Positions 10,923 through 21,442 of a stretch of DNA of 34,102 nt are shown here, one piece after another. The stretch covers positions 1 to 34,102 of the forward strand of contig CAJWEW010000016.1 of the NCBI GenBank assembly GCA_913030915.1, given 5' to 3'. Below the pieces are notes generated by a model. That model was not told where the DNA came from and did no database searches. It saw only the letters and a program-made list of their open reading frames with translations. Positions within the stretch are counted from its first letter, which is position 1, and each line of letters starts with the position of its first letter. Source of the DNA: an uncultured Rhodobiaceae bacterium. GTDB lineage: Bacteria > Pseudomonadota > Alphaproteobacteria > Rhizobiales > TMED25. Made by a program: the position numbers and the translations under genes.

Positions 10923-11531
10923 ATGGCAAATGTTAATTCAAAATTTTTTGATGGTATAAAAATATCAAAAAAGCAAGAGTCAGCAAAAAAAGAAAACGAC
11001 TGCCAGTGGGAAGATTGTGAGATGCCAGCTGCTCACAAAGCGCCCAAGGGTCGGGGTATGGAAGGTCAATATTATAATTTTTGTCTGAAACATGTCCGTG
11101 AATATAATAAAAACTACAATTACTTTGAAGGCATGAACCATACAGATCTCTCAAAATTTCAAAAAGAAGCAATGCTCGGAGATAGGCCAACTTGGAAGCT
11201 TGGTGTTGACAATAAAGATCAGCTAGGCAGTTTTTCGGCGGAAGAAATACTCAAAAAATTGAAGGCAAACCGCACGGGTATAAATCAAGATAGTGATAAA
11301 TTAAATTATAATAGTCAAAAAAGACAAAAGATTGGAAATGCTGCAAAAAAAGCGCTATATGTACTAGGGTTAGATAATGCATCATCAAGTGATGAAATTA
11401 AAAATAGGTATAAACTTTTAGTAAAAAAGCATCATCCTGATCTAAAAGGCGGTAAAGAGACATCAGATGAGAAATTAATTGAGATTATTAAATCTTATAG
11501 ATATTTAAAATCTATAGGGTTAGTAAACTGA
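10923..11531 (+). CDS. J-domain (DnaJ-like) protein
   Basis: ORF 202 aa; C-terminal J domain with HPD (LLVKKHHPDLKGG); N-terminal Cys-containing region CQWEDCEMPAAHKAPKGR. Confidence 0.9.
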   Translation: MANVNSKFFDGIKISKKQESAKKENDCQWEDCEMPAAHKAPKGRGMEGQYYNFCLKHVREYNKNYNYFEGMNHTDLSKFQKEAMLGDRPTWKLGVDNKDQLGSFSAEEILKKLKANRTGINQDSDKLNYNSQKRQKIGNAAKKALYVLGLDNASSSDEIKNRYKLLVKKHHPDLKGGKETSDEKLIEIIKSYRYLKSIGLVN

Positions 11532-11551
11532 ACTTAAACTGAGGGAGAAAA

Positions 11552-12541
11552 ATGAATATAGAAAATGAAGATAAGAACCTAACACCAGATATTGAAATAT
11601 CTGTAGAAGAAACTTTTGGATTTAAGTCAAAATTGAAAGTTCCCGCCTACTCGGTTAGGAATGAATATGTTCCGGAAATTGACGACTCATACATATTTGA
11701 TCCTCAAACTACGCTAGCTATCCTAGCAGGTTTCTCTCACAACAGACGTGTAATGGTACAAGGATATCACGGTACAGGAAAATCAACTCACATAGAGCAG
11801 GTTGCTGCTCGTCTGAATTGGCCCTGTTTGAGAATAAATCTTGATAGCCACGTCAGCAGAATAGATTTAGTAGGGAAAGATGCAATAGTGTTGGAGGATG
11901 GTAAACAAGTAACTGAATTCAAAGAGGGTATTCTTCCTTGGGCCCTGCAATCAAATATTGCCCTTGTATTTGATGAGTACGATGCTGGAAGACCTGACGT
12001 CATGTTTGTTATACAAAGAGTGCTTGAAGTATCTGGAAAGCTTACACTGCTTGATCAAAGTAAAGTAATAAAACCGCACCCATATTTTCGGATGTTTGCG
12101 ACCACAAACACTGTTGGACTTGGGGACACTACCGGTTTGTACCATGGTACTCAACAGATAAATCAGGGGCAAATGGATAGATGGTCAATTGTCTCAACAT
12201 TAAATTACCTACCCCATGATGTTGAAAAATCTATCGTCATATCAAAAGCAAAATCATACAAAAATAAAGAGGGTGAGCAGACGATTGATAAAATGGTAAA
12301 GGTAGCCGAACTATCAAGAAATGCATTCATAAATGGTGACCTATCAACGGTAATGAGCCCGAGAACAGTCCTTACATGGGCAGAAAATAGTCTTATATTT
12401 GATGATATTGGCTTTGCATTCAGGCTTACATTTTTAAATAAGTGTGACGAACTTGAACGACCATTAGTGGCAGAATTCTTCCAAAGGTGTTTTGACCAAG
12501 AACTTGAGGGTGTAGAATTAATTAAACCAACAGAAGAATAA
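11552..12541 (+). CDS. cobS: Cobaltochelatase subunit CobS-like AAA+ ATPase
   Basis: ORF 329 aa; Walker [74 protein letters not shown]. Confidence 0.95.
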   Translation: MNIENEDKNLTPDIEISVEETFGFKSKLKVPAYSVRNEYVPEIDDSYIFDPQTTLAILAGFSHNRRVMVQGYHGTGKSTHIEQVAARLNWPCLRINLDSHVSRIDLVGKDAIVLEDGKQVTEFKEGILPWALQSNIALVFDEYDAGRPDVMFVIQRVLEVSGKLTLLDQSKVIKPHPYFRMFATTNTVGLGDTTGLYHGTQQINQGQMDRWSIVSTLNYLPHDVEKSIVISKAKSYKNKEGEQTIDKMVKVAELSRNAFINGDLSTVMSPRTVLTWAENSLIFDDIGFAFRLTFLNKCDELERPLVAEFFQRCFDQELEGVELIKPTEE

Positions 12542-12551
12542 TTACTAAAAT

Positions 12552-14363
12552 ATGCCAGAAATCAAGGAAAATAATTTTTCTGAGATCATCAAAAAAACGA
12601 TAACAGAAGCTACAAGATCTATAGCCGAAGAGCCTGAGCTTGAAGTTATATTTAGTGATGAGCCACCAAATTTAAGTGGAAAGAAAATAAAGTTAAGAGA
12701 ACCAAGCGCATCCCTGAACAAGACTGAGTTATCAGTCCTGCGTGGTAATGCGGATTTAATGGCATTGAAAATTAAAAATCATGACCAAGAAATACATGAA
12801 AAATACCAACCAACATCACCTCAGGCAAAAAAGTTATATGACTTGATTGAAGAGGCCAGAATTGAGGCCGTAGGAGCGGAAGATATGCCGGGCTGCGCTT
12901 CAAATTTAAATGCTCGTAATATTGAAAATTACAGAAATTCAACTTTAAATAATATCACGCACAAAGACGAGGCCCCAATCGGAGAGGCTATCAGCTTAAT
13001 TATCAGAGAAGCATTAACTGGTTTCGCACCGCCAAGTAATACAAGAAAATTTGTTGATCTATGGCGACCACACATAAATGAAAAAGCGCTTAAAGAGTTA
13101 AAAAAATTAAAGGATGAAATACATAATCAAGAATTGTTTGCAAGTCAAATACCGCAGCTGCTTGATGCTCTTGATATTGCGAGTAGCCTGGGTGACTCTG
13201 ACCCGTCATCATCAAAAAATGAAGATGGGGAGAGTGATCTTGAGGGATCAGAAGAGGAAAATACTGAAATTAGTGACGAATTTGACCCCGAAGAGTCAGA
13301 GATCATTGATGATGAGAGCACAGAAGAGCTTATCGACCTAGACGATTTAGAGGGTGCAGATGAAGAAGGTGAGGAAAGCTCGGCACCAGATAGTAGTGGA
13401 GAAATTGATAACTCGCAAAATTTGAGAAAACAAGAATATAAGATTTATACGAATCAATATGATGAGATTATTAATGCAGAAGAAATGGCAGATTTAGAAG
13501 AATTGGATAGGCTTCGGAATTATTTAGATAAACAGATATCAAATCTTCAGGCAATCGTAGCAAGGCTTGCAAATAAACTACAAAGAAAATTGATGGCGCA
13601 GCAAAATCGTTCATGGGACTTTGATCTAGAGGAAGGGACACTTGATACTGCCAGATTGGTCCGTGTTGTAACGGATCCTATGCATCCATTGTCATTTAAA
13701 ATGGAAAGGGATACAGATTTTAGAGATACAGTTGTCACATTGCTAATTGACAACTCTGGATCGATGAGAGGTCGTCCAATTATGGTTGCAGCAACTTGTG
13801 CGGATATATTAACAAGAACCCTAGAAAGATGTGGTGTAAAAGCAGAAGTTCTGGGTTTCACAACAAAGGCTTGGAAAGGCGGACAATCTCGAGAGTTATG
13901 GACTGAGTCTGGAAAGCCCATGCGTCCTGGGAGATTAAATGACCTGAGACATATTATATATAAATCAGCTGACGCACCTTGGAGAAGATCAAAACGAAAC
14001 TTAGGTCTTATGATGAAAGAGGGCATATTAAAAGAAAATATTGACGGGGAAGCGCTTGAATGGGCATTTGAAAGGCTTCAAAAGAGACAAGAACAAAGAA
14101 AAATTATGATGGTAATATCAGATGGTGCGCCAGTTGACGACTCATCTCTATCGGTGAACTCTGGTAATTATCTGGAGCTTCACCTAAAAAAAATCATAAA
14201 TAAGATTGAAAATAATCAAGATGTCGAGCTCATTGCAATTGGAATAGGCCATGATGTAACGCGTTATTATAAAAGAGCTGTTACAATTATCGATGTCGAG
14301 GAACTTGGTGGTGCAATGACAGAGAAGCTTGCTGAATTATTTGATGAGAATGAAAATAAATAA
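12552..14363 (+). CDS. cobT: Cobaltochelatase subunit CobT-like, von Willebrand factor A domain protein
   Basis: ORF 603 aa; acidic linker (about 13200-13400), MIDAS motif [13 protein letters not shown] (DxSxS), [13 protein letters not shown]; directly downstream of cobS. Confidence 0.95.
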   Translation: MPEIKENNFSEIIKKTITEATRSIAEEPELEVIFSDEPPNLSGKKIKLREPSASLNKTELSVLRGNADLMALKIKNHDQEIHEKYQPTSPQAKKLYDLIEEARIEAVGAEDMPGCASNLNARNIENYRNSTLNNITHKDEAPIGEAISLIIREALTGFAPPSNTRKFVDLWRPHINEKALKELKKLKDEIHNQELFASQIPQLLDALDIASSLGDSDPSSSKNEDGESDLEGSEEENTEISDEFDPEESEIIDDESTEELIDLDDLEGADEEGEESSAPDSSGEIDNSQNLRKQEYKIYTNQYDEIINAEEMADLEELDRLRNYLDKQISNLQAIVARLANKLQRKLMAQQNRSWDFDLEEGTLDTARLVRVVTDPMHPLSFKMERDTDFRDTVVTLLIDNSGSMRGRPIMVAATCADILTRTLERCGVKAEVLGFTTKAWKGGQSRELWTESGKPMRPGRLNDLRHIIYKSADAPWRRSKRNLGLMMKEGILKENIDGEALEWAFERLQKRQEQRKIMMVISDGAPVDDSSLSVNSGNYLELHLKKIINKIENNQDVELIAIGIGHDVTRYYKRAVTIIDVEELGGAMTEKLAELFDENENK

Positions 14364-14972
14364 TTAAGCTTTTAATTTATGATGATATCTATAATAGATT
14401 ACCCTAAATGGTATCAACAAAATCATTGCCACAAATAGCTTAACAGAAAAATCACCAAAAGCCCACATTACCCATCGAGGAGACTCTACCAATCCTGAGA
14501 GTATTGCGATATTTTCAGTGGCAAAACTATCCTCATAACCCATCATTGAAAACGTTACTGAAAATGCAATTGTAAAGAATAGAATTGTATCGATGATAGA
14601 TCCCAGTGTGGATGATACTAATGGTGCTTTCCACCACTGAAATTTACTTAGCTTTGTAAAAATTTGTATATCAATTAATTGAGATAATAAAAATGCACTA
14701 CCTGATGCAATAGCAATCCTTGGGGTTGCAAAATAAAAAGATAAAATTACGGCTGTAAAAAATCCCCAATAGACAATTCGTCGCGCTGCCATTACTCCGT
14801 ATGTTCTATTGGTTATATCTGTGATAAAAAATGCAACGGGATAAGTAAATGCCGCCCAAGTGAGTAAATCTTCTAAACCCCAGAGCATCACAGGGTATTG
14901 AACTAATATATTTGATATAAGTATTACAGTTACCATACATAGTGAAAGTAGGAACTTTTTTTTATTCAGCAT
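14364..14972 (-). CDS. VUT family / YhhQ-like queuosine precursor transporter
   Basis: ORF 202 aa; multi-TM; LTWAAFTYPVAFFITDITNRTYG, and the LIDIQIF / GSIIDTILFF motifs of the VUT family. Confidence 0.87.
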   Translation of the reverse strand: MLNKKKFLLSLCMVTVILISNILVQYPVMLWGLEDLLTWAAFTYPVAFFITDITNRTYGVMAARRIVYWGFFTAVILSFYFATPRIAIASGSAFLLSQLIDIQIFTKLSKFQWWKAPLVSSTLGSIIDTILFFTIAFSVTFSMMGYEDSFATENIAILSGLVESPRWVMWAFGDFSVKLFVAMILLIPFRVIYYRYHHKLKA

Positions 14973-15265
14973 TAACCTTGAGTACCATTTGCTACTTTAT
15001 GAATACGCTTTTTGATTGACTGCGCCTTTGGAGATAGATTTTCTTTTGATTCTTTCATGAGAAATTCATCAAGGCCTCCTCTATGCTCAACACTACGGAG
15101 AGCCTTTGAAGATACCCTTAAATAAACCTTTTCGTCTAGCAAATTGCTTCGAAGTGTGACCTGATGCAAATTAGGTAAAAATTTACGACGGTTTTTGTTG
15201 TTAGCATGACTAACATTATTACCAGACATCACAGCTTTCCCAGTTAGTTCACATTTTCTAGACAT
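14972..15265 (-). CDS. rpmB: 50S ribosomal protein L28
   Basis: ORF track 14972..15385, but the L28 start [33 protein letters not shown] maps to ATG at 15265; stop overlaps the transporter start (TAATG). Confidence 0.95.
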   Translation of the reverse strand: MSRKCELTGKAVMSGNNVSHANNKNRRKFLPNLHQVTLRSNLLDEKVYLRVSSKALRSVEHRGGLDEFLMKESKENLSPKAQSIKKRIHKVANGTQG

Positions 15266-15421
15266 TGATTGATCTCCGATTAAAGCATTATTAGAAAGTA
15301 TATAAACCCTCACCAACAATCCGTCAACTTCAATATTTATAATATTCGAATAAAAAAAATCTTGGTAACACACAGATAAAGTCATACTTATTTTACTAAT
15401 TCAGGTTAAAGTATATTATTT

Positions 15422-16267
15422 ATGATGCATACAATTCTTAAATTTACCGCACAGCCAATTTGGGCTTTTTTTGTGCTAACTATCATTTTGATATTTAACA
15501 CATATTCAGTCGTGGATAGTAAAGAGTCTGACGATAAGTTTAAATATGATATTGAAAAAAGATACTTCATCGATGATCAAATAAATCTTGAATACGACAT
15601 CAAATCACTGGGTTTAAAAATTGCGAAACTTGACTTTGAGGTTAACTTTGGAGAGGCGCAATACTTTTCAAATGCTACCGTCCAAACACAAGGAATTGGA
15701 GATCTTTTCTCAAATTCAATTTGGACATTTTCAGCAAGAGGTATATTGAGAAAAAATGATATACAACCGAAATTTTATAATAACCACATTGAAACAAAAA
15801 AAGGTGTGGGGCATGTTAGTATAGTTTATCGGAATGGAAAACATAACATATTAGCGAGACCTGAAATAAAAGAAAATAAACTTATAAGGCTTTATGAACG
15901 GCTGGATGCACAAACAATAGACCCAATTTCAAGTATGATTGAAATGTCCATGTATCACAGTAAAGATATATGCACAGGAGAATGGGAAGTTACTGATGGC
16001 AGACGGATATTTTCGATTCAATTTGAACAAATAGTCGAACAAAATATTTGCACTGCAAAATTCACGCCGCTTGTTGGATTTTCTGATAAAGAAATGAAAA
16101 AATACGAAGATAATCCTCTACCACTTTTCATGCTGCAGCTCATGAAAATTACTATCAAAGATGAATTTATATTCTTAATACCAATCAGCATAAATGCCAG
16201 TGAAGGTATTTCTGGATCAATTGACTTAGTCAACTTGTCTATAAATGGCGAATCTATAGTTTTTTGA
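15422..16267 (+). CDS. DUF3108 domain-containing protein (signal-anchored)
   Basis: ORF 281 aa; hydrophobic N-terminus; NLEYDIKSLGLKIAKLDFEVNFGEAQY and DPISSMIEM typical of DUF3108; located between rpmB and helicase as in other alphaproteobacteria. Confidence 0.78.
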   Translation: MMHTILKFTAQPIWAFFVLTIILIFNTYSVVDSKESDDKFKYDIEKRYFIDDQINLEYDIKSLGLKIAKLDFEVNFGEAQYFSNATVQTQGIGDLFSNSIWTFSARGILRKNDIQPKFYNNHIETKKGVGHVSIVYRNGKHNILARPEIKENKLIRLYERLDAQTIDPISSMIEMSMYHSKDICTGEWEVTDGRRIFSIQFEQIVEQNICTAKFTPLVGFSDKEMKKYEDNPLPLFMLQLMKITIKDEFIFLIPISINASEGISGSIDLVNLSINGESIVF

Positions 16268-16402
16268 CTATTTTTATATGTACTAAGGAAAATTAATGTA
16301 CTAAATGTAGTATGGAACAAAAAATGAATTAGTACGTATCACTGATTCGGACATGATTTGTTCCTCCAATGTTCCATTTTCATAAATCTTTTGTTAATTA
16401 CA

Positions 16403-18886
16403 ATGACACGTAGAAAAACAAATCCAAAAATAAAAGCAATATTAGGCCCAACTAATACTGGTAAGACTCATCAGGCAATCAATATGATGCTTAGCTACGA
16501 TACTGGTATGATTGGAGTTCCGCTGCGACTGCTTGCGAGAGAACTATATGATAAGATATCGAGTAAAATTGGTGCGCAGTGGGTTGCTCTGATTACTGGC
16601 GAAGAAAAATATATACCAAAGTTTCCAAAATATTACATCTGTACAGTTGAAGCAATGCCAACAGATATACCGGTTGAGTTTGTTGCAATTGACGAGATCC
16701 AACTCGCAAATGATATTGAACGCGGACATATATTCACGAAGAGAATATTTGAAGCGAGAGGGTCGATTGAGACTATATTTCTGGGCTCTGAAACAATAGA
16801 GATGATATTAAGGAGAATTATCCCAGATATCGAAGTCATAAAAAAAACTAGATTTTCAAAATTAACATATGAAAATTCAAAAAAAATATCAAGACTAAGG
16901 AAGAGAACGGCAATAATTGCATTTTCAATAAATCGTGTATATGAAATTGCTGATTTTGTAAGACAGCAAAATGGAGGTGCGGCAGTGGTTCTTGGAGCTT
17001 TATCTCCAAGAACACGTAACGCTCAAGTTGAACTATATCAGTCAGGGGAAGCAGACTATCTAGTTGCCACTGATGCAATTGGGATGGGGCTAAATATGGA
17101 TATTGATCATATAGCGTTCGACTCGATCAAAAAATTTGACGGTAATAAATACAGACATCTCTATCCTCATGAAGTTGGTCAAATTGCGGGTCGTGCAGGG
17201 AGATATATGAATAATGGAACTTTCTGTATGACATATCCGAACCCTGAATTAGATCCCAATATAGTAAGTTCAGTAGAAAACCATAAGTTCGCTACAGTTG
17301 ATAATATCAAATGGCGTAATAGCAACATAAAGTTCAATTCCCTTACGAGTATGCTCGATAGCTTGAACTCAAAACCTGATTTACCTTACCTTAAATCAGT
17401 AAAACCTGGTGAAGACCAGCAAACGTTAGAATATATCAATGAAAACAAGTTATTGAAAAATAGAGAATTAGAAATTGATGAGTTAAGACTATTGTGGGAA
17501 TTGTGCCAAATACCAGACTATAGGCAAACAGGGATAGATAACCATGCAAAAATAGTACTAAAGATTTTCTGTGATATAACTGAGTCAGACGGGTATGTGG
17601 ATGAAGACTGGTTTGATAAAGAAGTAAAATATTGCGCCAAATATAATGGTGATATCGATGGCTTATCTAATAAAATTTCTTTCATCAGAACATGTAATTT
17701 TATAGCGAACAAGAGTGGCTGGATTAGAGACGCAAAGCACTGGCAGAAAAAAACAAGGGCCATTGAAGATAAATTATCAGATAAATTGCATGACAGATTA
17801 ATGCAGAGATTTATTGATAAAAGGACAAGTATCCTTGTTAATTATACTGACCTAAAAAATATTAAAGTAGATGAAAAGAATAAGATTAACGTTGGAAATA
17901 TTGCCTTGGGAACAGTTGAAGGATTGAAATTTAAACATCAATCAACCGCTAAATTAAATAAATCAGCAAAAAGTAAGCTAAATAATATCATTCACACAAA
18001 AATAAACGAGCAGGCAAGAAATATACTTATGTCAGATAATACCGATTTCCAACTCTCCAATACGAATGAGTTGTTGTGGAAAAATATGCCAATTGCGACT
18101 ATATCAAGAAGTTCAAATATGTTACTACCAAAAATCCGGCTTTTGGCTGATGATTATCTTGATGTAAATAACAGAAAGAAATTACACAATAAACTTATGA
18201 ATTGGCTTTCTTTTCATATAAAGAAGGTGCTACCAGGGCTTGTAAAATTTAATAATGCGAAACTTAAAAGCCCGCTATCAGCAATACAATTTTCAATAAT
18301 AGAGAATCTAGGTGTAATTCAGAAAAGTAAGCTTGGGATTGAATTTGACCAGCTTACTAAAGAAGAAAAAAAAGAGCTACGATCATATGGTATATTTATT
18401 GGTGAAAATTTTTTATACTTTAAAAAAATATTCGAAGATAATGAGTTCTCACTCAGACTAAAACTATATAATATCAACGTCGGGAACACTTATGCTCTTG
18501 GACCGATAAAGAATGAAAGGATTATTGAAAATAAGCCGGATACAATTTTCTATCAAAATCTGGGCTATTTTTATTCTGGTAGGCAGTATATTAGACCTGA
18601 CCTCATCGAAAATTTGCTGTGTTCAATCAGAGAAAAGATGCAAAGAGAAAAATCTTCCAAATTCATACTTGATAATGAATTGATTAAAAAAATGGAACTG
18701 AAAAAAAACATAACAGAGAGACTACTCAGGGATCTTAATTTTACTAAAGTTAAAAATACCAAAAAAGATAAAGATCAATTTTGGATAAAGAAAAAAATAA
18801 ATGAGATGCCATATAGTGATTTTGAACATAGTGAAATTAATCCATTTTCAGTATTAAAAAAATTTAACAATGCTTCAAATCACTAG
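16403..18886 (+). CDS. SUV3-like ATP-dependent RNA helicase
   Basis: ORF track 16358..18886; ATG at 16403 (MTRRKTNPKIKAILGPTNTGKTHQAI). Walker A GPTNTGKTH, AIDEIQLA, ATDAIGMGLNMDIDHIAF, GQIAGRAGRY. Confidence 0.92.
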   Translation: MTRRKTNPKIKAILGPTNTGKTHQAINMMLSYDTGMIGVPLRLLARELYDKISSKIGAQWVALITGEEKYIPKFPKYYICTVEAMPTDIPVEFVAIDEIQLANDIERGHIFTKRIFEARGSIETIFLGSETIEMILRRIIPDIEVIKKTRFSKLTYENSKKISRLRKRTAIIAFSINRVYEIADFVRQQNGGAAVVLGALSPRTRNAQVELYQSGEADYLVATDAIGMGLNMDIDHIAFDSIKKFDGNKYRHLYPHEVGQIAGRAGRYMNNGTFCMTYPNPELDPNIVSSVENHKFATVDNIKWRNSNIKFNSLTSMLDSLNSKPDLPYLKSVKPGEDQQTLEYINENKLLKNRELEIDELRLLWELCQIPDYRQTGIDNHAKIVLKIFCDITESDGYVDEDWFDKEVKYCAKYNGDIDGLSNKISFIRTCNFIANKSGWIRDAKHWQKKTRAIEDKLSDKLHDRLMQRFIDKRTSILVNYTDLKNIKVDEKNKINVGNIALGTVEGLKFKHQSTAKLNKSAKSKLNNIIHTKINEQARNILMSDNTDFQLSNTNELLWKNMPIATISRSSNMLLPKIRLLADDYLDVNNRKKLHNKLMNWLSFHIKKVLPGLVKFNNAKLKSPLSAIQFSIIENLGVIQKSKLGIEFDQLTKEEKKELRSYGIFIGENFLYFKKIFEDNEFSLRLKLYNINVGNTYALGPIKNERIIENKPDTIFYQNLGYFYSGRQYIRPDLIENLLCSIREKMQREKSSKFILDNELIKKMELKKNITERLLRDLNFTKVKNTKKDKDQFWIKKKINEMPYSDFEHSEINPFSVLKKFNNASNH

Positions 18887-18950
18887 ATTTTTCTGTTATA
18901 TATATTCATCTCATGGTTCATGGAAAATTAATATCCTTAGAAAGACATAA

Positions 18951-19289
18951 ATGACATACGTTGTAAATCAAGCCTGTATTAAATGTAAATATATGGATTG
19001 TGTTGAGGTTTGTCCTGTCGATTGCTTTTACGAAGGAGAAAATATGCTAGTCATTCATCCTGACGAATGCATTGATTGTGGTGTTTGTGAACCAGAATGT
19101 CCTGCTGAAGCAATTCTTCCTGACACGGAACCAGGCATGGAAGAATACCTTGAACTCAATAAAAAATATTCTGAAATTTGGCCTAATATTACGATGAAAA
19201 AAGACGCTCCAGATGATGCTGATGAATTTAAGGGCAAGAATAATAAATTAAAGGATTATTTTTCAGAAAAACCTGGAACCGGAGACTGA
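18951..19289 (+). CDS. fdxA: Ferredoxin FdxA (3Fe-4S/4Fe-4S, 7Fe type)
   Basis: ORF 112 aa; [47 protein letters not shown]. Confidence 0.95.
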   Translation: MTYVVNQACIKCKYMDCVEVCPVDCFYEGENMLVIHPDECIDCGVCEPECPAEAILPDTEPGMEEYLELNKKYSEIWPNITMKKDAPDDADEFKGKNNKLKDYFSEKPGTGD

Positions 19290-19311
19290 TTAAAAAAAGG
19301 AATCACAACAA

Positions 19312-19842
19312 ATGGCAAACAAGGTAAATAAGAAATACAAAATAAACGAATATGTAGTTTATCCATCACATGGGGTGGGGAAGATTACGGATATACTCGA
19401 ACAAGAAATAGCGGGAATGAAACTTGAGCTATATGTCATCTACTTTGAAGAAGATAAAATGACACTTAGAGTGCCAACAAATAAAGTAGAGTCAACAGGT
19501 ATGAGAGCTATATCAGATACAAATTTGATTGACGAAGCATTCGCAATTCTCAAAAGTAATGCAAAAATTAAAAAAACAATGTGGAGTAGACGAGCTCAAG
19601 AGTATGAAAGCAAAATCAATTCAGGTGATATTATTGCGTTATCCGAAGTTGTGAGAGACTTACATAGAAACCCTAGTCAATCTGAGCAATCGTATTCTGA
19701 AAGACAACTTTATGAGTCAGCACTCGATCGTCTCGCAAAAGAAGTCTCAAGAGCGCGGGGTATAAAAGAAATTGAAGCAGTAACAAATATTGAAGGTCAA
19801 CTTGCAAAAAATAGCAAAAATGCAGCTGCTGCTTCAACTTAG
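19312..19842 (+). CDS. carD: CarD family transcriptional regulator
   Basis: ORF 176 aa; YVVYPSHGVGKITDI, KMTLRVPTNK, ARRAQEYESKINSGD-like region; directly downstream of fdxA. Confidence 0.93.
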   Translation: MANKVNKKYKINEYVVYPSHGVGKITDILEQEIAGMKLELYVIYFEEDKMTLRVPTNKVESTGMRAISDTNLIDEAFAILKSNAKIKKTMWSRRAQEYESKINSGDIIALSEVVRDLHRNPSQSEQSYSERQLYESALDRLAKEVSRARGIKEIEAVTNIEGQLAKNSKNAAAAST

Positions 19843-19875
19843 TCATTTAGCTTTCCTATAAATAGTTTCAGCACA

Positions 19876-20823
19876 ATGACCAAACCTAAAAAAATAAATA
19901 TTATGGGTGGTGATTACGAATTTACCCTTGATGTTTCAGGCCCCATAGATAACTATGATTTAAACTATTTGCCATCAAACCTTCCAGATATATATAAAAA
20001 AATATTAAATCAGGAAAATTTTCAAGTATCTGAATTCTCAATATCAAACTATTGCATGATGCTTGAACGAAATATTTGCCAAATGATTGCAATTCCCGTC
20101 TTTGTTAATCGAGGTTTTCGTCACGGCATAATTTGGGTTCGAAAAGATAGTGAATTAAACAGTGTGAATGATTTAAAAAACTGCAAGGTTGGTATAAAGG
20201 AATATTCGCAAACAGCAGCGGTGTGGCTCCGCGGTATTTTATTAGAAGAATATAACCTCCACTGGAGCTCGATTAATTGGTATGCAAACGAGAAACAAAG
20301 ATTTGTACCGCCACCACAGGCAAACGTGAGGCTTATTAGAAACGATCCGGAGGAATTATTGATAAAAGGAGAGCTTGATGCATATGTTGCTCCTAGACCA
20401 TTTGATATTAAAAAATCACCAAAGGATAGGGTTTTAAGACCACTACTAAATAACTATGTGGAAGTAGAAAGAAAGTATTTTGAGACAAGTGGTATATACC
20501 CCATCAATCATTGCTTGATGATCCACCATGATACACTTACAAAAAATCCAGGGCTTGGATATAGTATATTCAAGGCATATAGCAAAAGTAAAAAGAAAGC
20601 ACTGAAGCGGAAGTTGGGAGCAACACTTCTGCCTTGGGTGGACAGGCAATGGTCAGAAATTATTGAGCTATTTGATAATGATCCATATCCACAAGGACTT
20701 ACGGAGCACAATATAAAAAATATTAGTAAATTAATTAATTACCTCCACGAGCAAAAGCTCATAGAAGTCAAACCTACATTAGATGATTTATTTCCTGTAG
20801 AAAGCCATCTATGGAGAGAGTAA
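19876..20823 (+). CDS. 4,5-dihydroxyphthalate decarboxylase (Pht5)-like / substrate-binding-fold protein
   Basis: ORF 315 aa without signal peptide; EFSISNYCMMLERN, IPVFVNRGFRHGIIWVRKDSEL, LKNCKVGIKEYSQTAAVWLRGIL, GELDAYVAPRPF. Confidence 0.7.
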   Translation: MTKPKKINIMGGDYEFTLDVSGPIDNYDLNYLPSNLPDIYKKILNQENFQVSEFSISNYCMMLERNICQMIAIPVFVNRGFRHGIIWVRKDSELNSVNDLKNCKVGIKEYSQTAAVWLRGILLEEYNLHWSSINWYANEKQRFVPPPQANVRLIRNDPEELLIKGELDAYVAPRPFDIKKSPKDRVLRPLLNNYVEVERKYFETSGIYPINHCLMIHHDTLTKNPGLGYSIFKAYSKSKKKALKRKLGATLLPWVDRQWSEIIELFDNDPYPQGLTEHNIKNISKLINYLHEQKLIEVKPTLDDLFPVESHLWRE

Positions 20824-20840
20824 TCAATCGAAACTCGGAT

Positions 20841-21392
20841 TTAAACAAACTTTAATTCTGCGTGAGGTTGATTTGGATAGATAACTTGTATCTTATCTTT
20901 TGGCCTAACAGTGCCGCCCCGAGTAACTATTGACATCACCCCTGTCTTTACATCGAACTTTCCTGATTTATTCTTTGAAATTACTTTCTTCAATAATCCA
21001 TCCTGAAAATCTTCAATTTGTTTGCATGGCTCTCTGAGCCCAGTTATTTCCACTTCTGCCTCTGATCCAATTTTCAAAATCGTACCTTTTGGTAGATTTG
21101 TCAAATCAATACCGACTGTCGTTATATTCTCCCCTAACTCACCTGGCTTAACATGATGACCCGCTCCCCGAAGTTCTTCCAAAAGTTCAGAAGTCATTAG
21201 ATGAACTTGTCGAAAATTAAGTTGGTTCGGATCCTTTTTTACTCGGAATCTATGTTTAACATATTTTCCCGCATGGGCATCACCTTCAACACCGTGCATA
21301 GTTATCAAAATTATTTTCTCCTGAATTTCTTTCGAAAATTCATGCGACTCTTTTTTACTTACAGCAAAAACATTCGCGATTTTTGTATTCAT
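20841..21392 (-). CDS. MOSC domain-containing protein
   Basis: ORF 183 aa; GVEGDAHAGKYVKHR, PGELGENITTVGIDL, ITGLREPCKQIEDF. Confidence 0.87.
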   Translation of the reverse strand: MNTKIANVFAVSKKESHEFSKEIQEKIILITMHGVEGDAHAGKYVKHRFRVKKDPNQLNFRQVHLMTSELLEELRGAGHHVKPGELGENITTVGIDLTNLPKGTILKIGSEAEVEITGLREPCKQIEDFQDGLLKKVISKNKSGKFDVKTGVMSIVTRGGTVRPKDKIQVIYPNQPHAELKFV

Positions 21393-21442
21393 AAATGAGC
21401 CTCCGTATTATAAAGATCCAATTAAAAGATCTCGCATCTTGC

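Noticed and set aside
13547-14026. 159-aa minus-strand ORF opposite cobT
   Set aside because: Antisense of the conserved VWA-domain region of cobT; no independent evidence of coding.
15266-15385. 40-aa N-terminal extension of the rpmB ORF
   Set aside because: L28 homology begins exactly at [10 protein letters not shown] (15265); the upstream part is most likely the untranslated leader.
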